Origin: CAZQCI01 sp964592255
GTDB taxonomy: Bacteria; UBA10199; SBBF01
NCBI GenBank assembly: GCA_964592255.1
Contig: CAZQCI010000064.1
Coordinates: forward strand, 1-12,127
Direction of reading: 5' to 3'
DNA length: 12,127 bases
Of the stretch, positions 6,044 through 11,985 are shown piece after piece (within the stretch, counting starts at the first letter, position 1; each line of letters opens with the position of its first letter). Made by a program: the position numbers and the translations under genes. Under the pieces are notes generated by a model, which did not search any database, was not told the DNA's origin, and saw only the letters and a program-made list of their open reading frames with translations.

Positions 6044-7747
6044 ATGGGTTTATATGGTTTAGGAGTGTTGACCAACACAATACGAGGTGTGTTGGGCAAC
6101 CAAATTGGAGTAGGTACAGAGGATGATGTAAGTCTAGATCCGGCTGTTTTAGAATTAAGACTCAGACAGCAAGGAGTTGCCCCTGATACTCAGATGCATC
6201 TGTTACATGCTTCCCATGTGTTACGTGCGGCCCGTTGGTTTTTAGATCGTCCTCCAGTCCCTGTTTCTTCTAGGACTCGTTTACCATCTTCATTCCCATC
6301 TTTTCTTCAATTGCCTGAGTCGGGGCCGACTGTTTTAATTCCTCCTCGTATCAAGATGGTTGAAGACCAGCAGGAGTTTTTACTTTTACAAGATGCTCTT
6401 CGACATTTAGCTCTTCTATCCACAGTTATTCGTGACCCGTTAGGGTTTAATCGTGCCAAAATGGTACCTGTCATGGCAGAGATGGCGTTATCTTTTTGGG
6501 ATACTGGTAATTATGCTCTTTCTTATCAGATGCTTTGCTTGGCTGATTGGTTTCAGATGGACCGGGCTACGCTCCATGATGTTTCTCCACGGATTCAGCG
6601 ACCCTGGACGATTGTTTCTAATCCTCTGCCTTCTTCTGTTATGAAAGAAGACTTCCAGACGCTTTCTTCTTTCTTGAAAAAAGAATTAGGAAAACAAGCC
6701 CAAGTGATTGAAGGTTTAGTAAAACAAGATGCTACCGTTTGCTTAAGAGAAGTGTTGGTAGGTTTGTCGGATTATTATGTGAGCGAAGCAGAAAGAATGA
6801 GACAGCACGTTCGTGGTCAGGACGGCATGGTACTCGAGATGGATTATTATAGACTTGCTCTTTCATTTTTGGATTTGGCCTACGACTTGCCTGGGGCATC
6901 GTTGACGCCAGGGGATGATCTCCCACGCGCTAAAGTTCTCATCGAGGGCTCGATTAAACGAGTGCAAGAGGAATGGGCAAGACAAGCGGCTTCTTTACAA
7001 GATCCTTTGCAACAACCCAATGAGTTAGTTCCTCTTCAACAGAAAAGTTTTATTAATTTTTTGCAGTTTGTATTTGGAGTAGGTGCTCGAATAACTTTGG
7101 AAGAGGTGGAAGAGCAAGGGGTAAAATACCGTATAGAGACTCCTGCTTCTGGTGAGCGGTGGCGTGTTTCTTTTGGGCGGAATCAAATTGATATACGGTA
7201 TTTATCTCTTATTTCTGAATCCAGTTCTCTTTTTAATCCACAAGTGCTTATTGAAAAATCGGAGAGTGTTTTTGATCAAATTCGGCGCTTTGACCATCCT
7301 TCTCTTTTGGGAGGTTGTCGGAAGATCACTTGTCATTTTGTAAGACAAAAAGCAGATGGCACAACAATGCGTTGGGCCTATTCTTGCCGAAAAAAAGGGC
7401 ATACTTTTAAGGACGGACAAGCAACTGAGTCTCAATCTCTTACTCCTGCACGTGTAAAGCCTACAAATCCTGTTGTTCTTATTAACGAAGCACTCCAAAT
7501 AGAATTAGCAGAGGATTTTCCTCAAAACTACCCTGATTTATGCACGGGGTTGGTGGAGGCTATAAACAATGGGATGAATGCCTCTGATATGGAAGAATTT
7601 CTTAGGCGTTTAGCGGATGCAGGTTTGATTCCAATCCATTCTACTTCTTCTAATTCTGATAGTTTAGAATCTGATCGTAAAACTTTAGGTCTAGTTCTAG
7701 TGCCTGCTCTTTCATCATCAGGGACTTTTGCTCCTGCCACTTCGTAA
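6044..7747 (+). CDS. Unassigned 567-residue protein
   Basis: I do not recognise this protein. There is no cleavable signal peptide or clear membrane helix; the first 24 residues are glycine-rich and mildly hydrophobic (LYGLGVLTNTIRGVLG). Residues about 30-315 look mainly alpha-helical, with a possible TPR-like helix pair at 145-169 (ALSFWDTGNYALSYQMLCLADW). Residues 345-455 look beta-rich and contain C425-x4-C430, then C448-x4-H453, spacing that could bind a metal. The C-terminus from about 530 is Ser/Thr-rich and probably disordered, ending ALSSSGTFAPATS. The gene stands alone between yraN (107 bases upstream) and a strong terminator. Start choice is uncertain: AAGGGGAG (6024-6031) is 12 bases from this ATG but only 5 from an out-of-frame ATG at 6037, which yields just 29 codons. 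That the reading frame is real is supported by its length and by the terminator directly after it. Confidence 0.85.
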   Translation: MGLYGLGVLTNTIRGVLGNQIGVGTEDDVSLDPAVLELRLRQQGVAPDTQMHLLHASHVLRAARWFLDRPPVPVSSRTRLPSSFPSFLQLPESGPTVLIPPRIKMVEDQQEFLLLQDALRHLALLSTVIRDPLGFNRAKMVPVMAEMALSFWDTGNYALSYQMLCLADWFQMDRATLHDVSPRIQRPWTIVSNPLPSSVMKEDFQTLSSFLKKELGKQAQVIEGLVKQDATVCLREVLVGLSDYYVSEAERMRQHVRGQDGMVLEMDYYRLALSFLDLAYDLPGASLTPGDDLPRAKVLIEGSIKRVQEEWARQAASLQDPLQQPNELVPLQQKSFINFLQFVFGVGARITLEEVEEQGVKYRIETPASGERWRVSFGRNQIDIRYLSLISESSSLFNPQVLIEKSESVFDQIRRFDHPSLLGGCRKITCHFVRQKADGTTMRWAYSCRKKGHTFKDGQATESQSLTPARVKPTNPVVLINEALQIELAEDFPQNYPDLCTGLVEAINNGMNASDMEEFLRRLADAGLIPIHSTSSNSDSLESDRKTLGLVLVPALSSSGTFAPATS

Positions 7748-7751
7748 TGAA

Positions 7752-7777
7752 ATTCGGGAGCTTGCTCCCGAGTTTTT
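7752..7777 (+). terminator. Intrinsic terminator after the 567-residue gene
   Basis: CGGGAGC (7755-7761), a TT loop and GCTCCCG (7764-7770) form a perfect GC-rich stem, extended by A-T and G-T pairs and followed by AGTTTTT. It begins five bases after the stop codon at 7747. The convergent gene on the minus strand stops at 7777, so the same hairpin may end that transcript too, though its T stretch on that strand is shorter. Confidence 0.85.
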
Positions 7778-8154
7778 CATAATTCCGTTTTATTTTCTTC
7801 GTGAATTTCTGGAAAAGAAGGGTTTTTTACTGGTGGAGTTATTACGGGAACAGTACTTGTGGCTACCGAGGGCGAATTTTTGCTTTCAAGATATTCTTCT
7901 CGCTTTGCTTCTCCAATGGCCATGGCTTGTTCATTCAGTCTTATTTGGTTTTGTAAGGCAAAAGTATTCACAAAGGGAATGGAAGCAAACGACCGCAAGC
8001 GAGGCATCGATACATAAGTGACCGGGTAGTAAAAATAAGGCAATACAGGGCGGCCCCAGCCAAAATTTACGTTAACCGTCACGTAAGCTAAGGCTGATAA
8101 GGGAGAGAGGCTACTACTTAAAATCATTAGTAATAGAAGTATTCTTTTTAGCAT
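7777..8154 (-). CDS. Small secreted protein of unknown function
   Basis: A 125-residue protein with a clear Sec signal peptide: MLKR, a hydrophobic core ILLLLMILSSSLSPLS, and a likely cleavage site after ALA (A23). The mature part begins YVTVNVNFGWGRP, is rich in aromatic residues and proline (about 30-50, for example PYFYYPVTY), has a central charged, probably helical segment (about 66-92) and ends in a Pro/Ser/Thr-rich tail. There is no cysteine after the signal peptide, so it is not a lipoprotein. It is probably periplasmic or outer-surface; I recognise no domain. It converges on the 567-residue gene and diverges from trmL, and appears to be a single-gene unit with a weak ribosome-binding site. 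Confidence 0.72.
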   Translation of the reverse strand: MLKRILLLLMILSSSLSPLSALAYVTVNVNFGWGRPVLPYFYYPVTYVSMPRLRSFASIPFVNTFALQNQIRLNEQAMAIGEAKREEYLESKNSPSVATSTVPVITPPVKNPSFPEIHEENKTEL

Positions 8155-8265
8155 GTGTGTCTCTGTTTTTATTATCGTCTTTTTGTCTTAAAAGTTGCTT
8201 CATTTCTAACGTCCTGCGTCATATTTTTTTTAAATCCAGGTCTAGATTTTGACATTCTCACAAGG

Positions 8266-8271
8266 TATAAT
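8266..8271 (+). promoter_or_regulatory. Perfect -10 hexamer ahead of trmL
   Basis: TATAAT lies 19 bases before the trmL ATG. The best-placed -35 partner is the weak TAGATT at 8243-8248 (17-base spacer). A perfect TTGACA at 8249-8254 is only 11 bases away, too close to act with this -10. A trmL promoter here is plausible by position, and the leader would be short (about 12 bases). Confidence 0.4.
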
Positions 8272-8290
8272 CAAAAATTAGGCCCCACGT

Positions 8291-8740
8291 ATGATCAACG
8301 TTGTTTTAGTAGAACCCCAGATTCCTCCTAACACGGGTAACATTGCTCGGCTATGTGCTGCTTTGTCTTGTCCGCTTCATTTGGTTAAGCCTTTGGGCTT
8401 TTCAACGGATGATCGCACTCTTAAACGAGCGGGTCTCGATTATTGGCCTCATGTTGATTTAACCTATCATGAAAGTTTGGGAGATTTTTATACTCAATAC
8501 TCTACAGGAAATTTTTATTATCTGACGACTCGTTCCAAGCGGCCCTATACATCCGCTACTTTTAAAAAAGGGGATTTTTTGTTTTTTGGAAGTGAAACAG
8601 CTGGTTTGTCTAAGGCGTTATTGGATGAAAATCAGGAAAGAACCCTGACTATTCCCATGACGGGGGCTGTGCGTAGTCTCAATTTGTCGAGTGCGGTGGC
8701 GATGGTGGTGGGTGAGGCGATGAGGCAGTTGAAATGTTGA
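8291..8740 (+). CDS. trmL: tRNA (cytidine/uridine-34 2'-O)-methyltransferase TrmL
   Basis: A 149-residue SPOUT-class methyltransferase that adds a 2'-O-methyl group to the wobble nucleotide of certain tRNALeu species using S-adenosylmethionine. It shows the three knot motifs of TrmL/YibK: PPNTGNIARLCA (12-23), FGSETAGLS (99-107) and IPM...VRSLNLSSAVAMVV (121-140), plus the RAGLDYW block (46-52). It has the minimal TrmL length with no extra RNA-binding domain, which distinguishes it from TrmH and RlmB. No strong ribosome-binding site precedes the ATG (AGG, 8 bases before it). The PilZ gene follows after 19 bases, so the two are probably co-transcribed although no functional link is evident. 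Confidence 0.95.
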   Translation: MINVVLVEPQIPPNTGNIARLCAALSCPLHLVKPLGFSTDDRTLKRAGLDYWPHVDLTYHESLGDFYTQYSTGNFYYLTTRSKRPYTSATFKKGDFLFFGSETAGLSKALLDENQERTLTIPMTGAVRSLNLSSAVAMVVGEAMRQLKC

Positions 8741-8759
8741 ATAAGAAAGGACCCGATGT

Positions 8760-9449
8760 ATGGCGCTTGAAAATATAGAACAAATTTTGGAGCCCGATTC
8801 AAAATACTTATTTTTAGATGATGATGGGATGACACAGGCTTGCCGTATTCGGGGGGTTGAAGGTCGTAGCCTGTTATTTTTTCATCCGGATTCTTTACGC
8901 TCTCTAGATGATGACACGACAGTTTCGGGTTCATTTACTCGTAAGGGTTATTTTACTGCGCGTGAAGGGAAGGGTATTGTACGGTTTGAAGGGCGGTGTT
9001 GGAAAAAAGCTGGGGATTCTTCCAAACATTCACTTCCTCTTTATCGTTTGACCATTGATTGGGATCATTTAAAACTAGTGGATCGACGGGAGTTTATTCG
9101 TCATAAGCTTAAGCAATCTCTACCTTTAGTTTTTCAGTATGATGGGCGTATGATAGAGGCGGAATTGGTTAATATTAGTGAAGGCGGGTTGTGTCTTAAA
9201 GTTTCTCGTCCTATGCCCTTAAATATTATTTTTGAACTTGATTTAAAACTGCCTCGTTCTGGAACAAGTACTCCTTTTCATTTTCATACCGATGGCTTGG
9301 TTGTTTACAGTAATTATGAAAAGGGAACCGGTTTAGTAACTGGCGTGGCCTTTGTGGCTCCACGTTTTATGACTGAAACGGAACGATTGGAATATCAAAA
9401 CCAACGCCATCTCTTCCTCGAATATTTAGCAGAAGAATGCCACGCTTAA
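8760..9449 (+). CDS. PilZ-domain protein (predicted cyclic-di-GMP receptor)
   Basis: A 229-residue cytoplasmic protein. The C-terminal half (about 107-225) is a PilZ domain with both c-di-GMP-binding motifs: RxxxR as R110-EFI-R114, and NxSxxG as N138-I-S140-EG-G143. The N-terminal half (1-105) is a beta-rich domain with a layout like the YcgR N-terminal domain, though sequence resemblance is faint. Such proteins change motility, secretion or surface behaviour when c-di-GMP is bound, and all motif residues are intact here, so binding is likely. The target is unknown. A GAAAGGA ribosome-binding site precedes the ATG at 8760; a second ATG at 8756 gives only MYGA. It follows trmL after 19 bases and converges with the lytic transglycosylase gene. 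Confidence 0.88.
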   Translation: MALENIEQILEPDSKYLFLDDDGMTQACRIRGVEGRSLLFFHPDSLRSLDDDTTVSGSFTRKGYFTAREGKGIVRFEGRCWKKAGDSSKHSLPLYRLTIDWDHLKLVDRREFIRHKLKQSLPLVFQYDGRMIEAELVNISEGGLCLKVSRPMPLNIIFELDLKLPRSGTSTPFHFHTDGLVVYSNYEKGTGLVTGVAFVAPRFMTETERLEYQNQRHLFLEYLAEECHA

Positions 9450-9491
9450 AAAACATGGCAGGGTGATATTTTAATGAGTGTTATTTAAGTG

Positions 9492-9511
9492 ATTACGCCA
9501 ACGTAATTTTC
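9492..9511 (+). terminator. Possible weak terminator after the PilZ gene
   Basis: ATTACG-CCAA-CGTAAT (9492-9507) followed by TTTTC forms a short hairpin plus T stretch on the plus strand. It overlaps the last codons of the convergent transglycosylase gene. The stem is only six base pairs with two GC pairs, so termination would be inefficient. Confidence 0.3.
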
Positions 9512-10251
9512 TTTCCTGGAAAAAGATTATCACTTCGAAAGCCGTCGGCATGTTTTGCGACGGAGCGGACATAGTTTTGGGTTTCGGTGAAAGGAGGGAT
9601 GCGATTGCCGTATTTTTCTACGTTACCTGGTCCCGCGTTATAAGCTGCAATGGCCAGGACGATATTGCCCTTAAAATGGTTGAGCATTTGCCTTAAATAA
9701 CGTGAACCGCCTTCAATATTTTGTGCTGGATCAAAAGGATCTTTTACCCCCATGCTTCGGGCTGTTTGAGGCATAAGTTGCATGAGACCCATAGCGCCTG
9801 CTTTAGAAACGGCACGCGAATTAAAGTTTGATTCTTGTTTAATTAAGCCTGCCACTAAGTGAGGGTCTAAATCGTATTTGGCGGCAATATTTTCAATTAA
9901 GGGTTTATAGTTTTCTACTTTTTTACTTGAGCTTGCTCGACTATTGCTGAAATCGGCCATACGTAAAGGAGCATGAGTGCGTGTGTGAATGTTTTTTTGG
10001 CCGATAACAGAATCGGGCAATTCATCTAAATTTTCCCCTAAAGAAGCCACTTGTTCGGCCAAGAGTTGTTGGCGAGGGTTTTCGGTCCAACGGACTCCAT
10101 TTTTTTGTCCTACTAGACTAGAAGGGGCTTCCAAGCTGGTGGCCCCTTTACTTTGGTTTTTATCCAAGATCGCAGAAAAACCGCCCTTGCCACTGGTGCT
10201 GCTGGTTGTGGCGTTTTTACTCTTGGTCCGATTGGAGTCATCAATTCTCAT
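9493..10251 (-). CDS. Lytic transglycosylase (SLT domain) without Sec signal peptide
   Basis: A 252-residue protein whose residues about 113-235 form a soluble-lytic-transglycosylase domain that cleaves peptidoglycan glycan strands. The catalytic glutamate is E140 in KQESNFN; GAMGLMQLMP (152-161) and AIAAYNAGPGNVEKYG (200-215) complete the family signature, and PPFTETQNYVRSV closes the domain. Residues 1-110 are Ser/Thr/Lys-rich and probably disordered, with no hydrophobic signal sequence. Since the substrate is periplasmic, export by another route is expected. Flagellar muramidases such as FlgJ also lack a Sec signal and leave through the flagellar export apparatus, which would fit, but no flagellar gene is in view. 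The ATG at 10251 is the only plausible start (a stop lies 24 bases upstream), and it has no ribosome-binding site. Confidence 0.93.
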   Translation of the reverse strand: MRIDDSNRTKSKNATTSSTSGKGGFSAILDKNQSKGATSLEAPSSLVGQKNGVRWTENPRQQLLAEQVASLGENLDELPDSVIGQKNIHTRTHAPLRMADFSNSRASSSKKVENYKPLIENIAAKYDLDPHLVAGLIKQESNFNSRAVSKAGAMGLMQLMPQTARSMGVKDPFDPAQNIEGGSRYLRQMLNHFKGNIVLAIAAYNAGPGNVEKYGNRIPPFTETQNYVRSVAKHADGFRSDNLFPGKKITLA

Positions 10252-10258
10252 TTTGGTA

Positions 10259-10287
10259 ATTGTATCAGCAATTTAACCCATTTACAA
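10259..10287 (-). promoter_or_regulatory. Candidate promoter giving a leaderless or near-leaderless transglycosylase mRNA
   Basis: On the minus strand TTGTAA (10287-10282) and TACAAT (10264-10259) are separated by 17 bases, matching the sigma-70 consensus at 4/6 and 5/6 positions. The -10 ends only 7 bases before the ATG, so transcription would start at or next to the start codon. This agrees with the missing ribosome-binding site, but the match could be chance in AT-rich DNA. Confidence 0.3.
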
Positions 10288-10340
10288 ACGGATACTTCTA
10301 CTCCTACAAGGGTATTATCGGGAGGCTAGACTTCAAAGGT

Positions 10341-10365
10341 TCTAAAAAAGTGGTTTTTTTTTAGA
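10341..10365. other. A/T hairpin in the intergenic region
   Basis: TCTAAAAAA (10341-10349) and TTTTTTAGA (10357-10365) form a nine-base inverted repeat around GTGGTTT. It could act as a weak bidirectional terminator or simply mark flexible DNA between two divergent promoters. No gene ends nearby, so its role is unclear. Confidence 0.3.
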
Positions 10366-10404
10366 GGTATTTCCGCAGAAGTGGGAATCGATTTTTAAAG
10401 ATTC

Positions 10405-10433
10405 TGAATCCCTGCCTTTGCAGGGATGATTCA
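10405..10433. repeat. REP-like single hairpin
   Basis: ATCCCTGC (10408-10415), loop CTTT and GCAGGGAT (10420-10427) form a perfect stem, extended by TGA and TCA-type pairs with one bulge. Sequence and layout (AATCCCTGC-CTTT-GCAGGGATGA) resemble the arms of the inverted repeat at 2178-2253, so both may belong to one dispersed family. Confidence 0.55.
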
Positions 10434-10445
10434 TATAAATATAAT
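10417..10445 (+). promoter_or_regulatory. Candidate sigma-70 promoter for the yjbQ-phoH operon
   Basis: TTTGCA (10417-10422, 4/6 to TTGACA) and a perfect TATAAT (10440-10445) are 17 bases apart on the plus strand. Transcription would start near 10452, right before the leader hairpins. The -35 element lies in the loop and right arm of the REP-like hairpin. Confidence 0.45.
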
Positions 10446-10454
10446 AAAAACAAT

Positions 10455-10495
10455 AGGTTATAAATAAATAACCTTACTTGCATTTCTAGTAAGGT
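10455..10495 (+). promoter_or_regulatory. Two overlapping, mutually exclusive leader hairpins before yjbQ
   Basis: AGGTTAT (10455-10461) pairs with ATAACCT (10468-10474) over a six-base loop. ACCTTACT (10471-10478) pairs with AGTAAGGT (10488-10495) over a nine-base loop. Both stems use ACCT at 10471-10474, so only one can form at full length. This is the arrangement of an attenuator or riboswitch-like leader, but it matches no class I know, is small, and lacks a T run after the second stem. Confidence 0.35.
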
Positions 10496-10519
10496 TTGCT
10501 ACTATCAAACACCAAGCCG

Positions 10520-10972
10520 ATGATTCATCTCCTTAAAGCTTATTTAAATACGACCAAAGGGGTAGATATTTTAAATGCCACCCATGACGTCAAGCGGGCC
10601 TTGCGCGAATCACAAGTTCTGCAAGGCTTATTAACGGTCCATTTGCCTAGTTCTACATCTGGGGTGGTTATTTTGGAAAACGACCCCTCCATTCGAGAAG
10701 CTCTTAAAAACCATATTTTATCACTTGTCCCTTCCCCCACGGGTAAGCCGCGGCCGGTTCGTAAGTCGGGAACAGGTCATACGGAGGCTCATCTTCAAGC
10801 TACGTGCTTGTCGTCGTCCGTTTCCATTCCCATTAAAGACGGGCAGTTATTGATGGGGCCTTGGCAGGAAGTGATTGTGTTTGATTTTGATGACAAGGTC
10901 GCGCGTTGTGAAGTGCTCATTCATGTTATGGGTGAGGGTGCTAGCCCTCCTGCTGAAAAAGGAAAAAAATAG
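10520..10972 (+). CDS. yjbQ: YjbQ / UPF0047 family protein (secondary thiamine-phosphate synthase-like)
   Basis: A 150-residue protein of the YjbQ/UPF0047 family, whose E. coli member shows weak thiamine-phosphate synthase activity; the true role is unknown. Family features are TTKGVDILNATHDV near the start, LPSSTSGVVILEND (42-55) where the usual block is PHTTAGVTINEN, GHTEAHLQA (86-94), and the C-terminal IPIKDGQLLMGPWQEVIVFDFD (103-124) matching GRLxLGTWQxIxFxEFD. The histidine usual in the PHTTAG block is Ser44 here, while H87 and H91 are kept. The start is uncertain: this ATG has no ribosome-binding site, and a TTG 24 bases upstream (10496) is possible but lies against the leader hairpin. 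Its stop overlaps the phoH GTG by one base, so the two are translated together. Confidence 0.82.
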   Translation: MIHLLKAYLNTTKGVDILNATHDVKRALRESQVLQGLLTVHLPSSTSGVVILENDPSIREALKNHILSLVPSPTGKPRPVRKSGTGHTEAHLQATCLSSSVSIPIKDGQLLMGPWQEVIVFDFDDKVARCEVLIHVMGEGASPPAEKGKK

Positions 10973-11985
10973 TGAACAAAGCTAAAATCACCTCAGCCCC
11001 GTTGCATTTTGATGATAACCGCTTAGCCCAAGAGCTCTTTGGGCCGGATGGATCTCATTTAAAGATTATCGAAAAACATCTACCGGCTCAATTGTTAGTG
11101 CGTGGTGGTGAAGTGACTGTGCAGGGGGAAGAAGAAACCGTTAAGTTAGCGCGTCGCATATTAACTCAATTGTACTTGTTGCTCCAACGGGGTCACCCTG
11201 TGGTGGATCACGATGTGGATCGGGCTATTAAGATTTTAAGTCATGACCCTCATGCTTCTTTAAGCGATATTTTTCTCGATTCCATTACCATTCCTGCCAA
11301 GAAGAAAGTGGTTTTTCCGCGTACACCGGGCCAAAAGAAATACGTATCCACAATTTTGTCTCATGATCTTGTTTTCGGTATTGGCCCTGCCGGAACAGGG
11401 AAAACTTACTTGGCGATGGCGATGGCGGTGGCTGCGTTTTTGAAAGGGGAATTTGAACGGATTATTTTAACTCGTCCGGCGATTGAAGCGGGGGAGAAGT
11501 TGGGATTTCTTCCTGGAGACTTGGTGGAAAAAGTGAATCCGTATTTGCGTCCTTTGTATGATGCTCTTCATGATATGCTCGATTTCGATAAGACGCGCAA
11601 AATGTTGGAGCGCGGTGATATTGAAGTAGCTCCTCTTGCATTTATGCGTGGGAGAACGTTGAACCAGGCTTTTGTTATTCTCGATGAAGCGCAAAATTGT
11701 ACTCAAGAACAAATGAAAATGTTTTTAACACGCATTGGGTATCGTTCCAAAGCCGTGATTACTGGGGACATGACTCAAGTGGATTTACCTCGTGATAAAA
11801 AATCGGGTTTGATACATGCCAATCAGATTCTTAAAAATATTCCCGGCATCGCATTTCAGTATCTTACGGAGCAAGATGTGGTAAGGCACCCTTTAGTCAG
11901 GGAGATTATTAAGGCTTACGATCAACATTCATCCAGCCAAAGGGGTGATGATGTTGCGGTACGAGGCGAGAAAGAAGATGTATGA
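10972..11985 (+). CDS. phoH: PhoH family ATPase (YbeZ/PhoL type)
   Basis: A 337-residue cytoplasmic P-loop ATPase. Residues about 10-75 form the small KH-like N-terminal domain (ELFGPDGSHLKIIE...VTVQGEEE). The ATPase core has Walker A GPAGTGKT (138-145), TRPAIEAGEKLGFLPGDL (167-184), Walker B FVILDEAQN (234-242) and the sensor segment VITGDMTQVDLP (262-273). Family members are linked to ribosome and RNA maturation together with YbeY, though the exact reaction is unsettled. The start is GTG at 10972, supported by the AAGGA ribosome-binding site just upstream and by homology to the usual N-terminus; it overlaps the preceding stop by one base (TAGTG). The last 20 residues are charged and non-conserved. 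The next gene overlaps its stop (ATGA). All catalytic motifs are intact. Confidence 0.96.
   Translation: MNKAKITSAPLHFDDNRLAQELFGPDGSHLKIIEKHLPAQLLVRGGEVTVQGEEETVKLARRILTQLYLLLQRGHPVVDHDVDRAIKILSHDPHASLSDIFLDSITIPAKKKVVFPRTPGQKKYVSTILSHDLVFGIGPAGTGKTYLAMAMAVAAFLKGEFERIILTRPAIEAGEKLGFLPGDLVEKVNPYLRPLYDALHDMLDFDKTRKMLERGDIEVAPLAFMRGRTLNQAFVILDEAQNCTQEQMKMFLTRIGYRSKAVITGDMTQVDLPRDKKSGLIHANQILKNIPGIAFQYLTEQDVVRHPLVREIIKAYDQHSSSQRGDDVAVRGEKEDV

Noticed and set aside
7202..7498. 98-codon open frame on the minus strand inside the 567-residue gene
   Set aside because: It is an antisense shadow with no ribosome-binding site or recognisable domain.
8249..8271. Perfect TTGACA and perfect TATAAT close together ahead of trmL
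   Set aside because: The spacer is only 11 bases, far too short for a sigma-70 promoter; only the -10 is retained as a candidate.
10315..10322. Sigma-28 (flagellar) -10 element on the minus strand, CCCGATAA
   Set aside because: It matches GCCGATAA at 7 of 8 positions, but no TAAA element occurs at the required distance.
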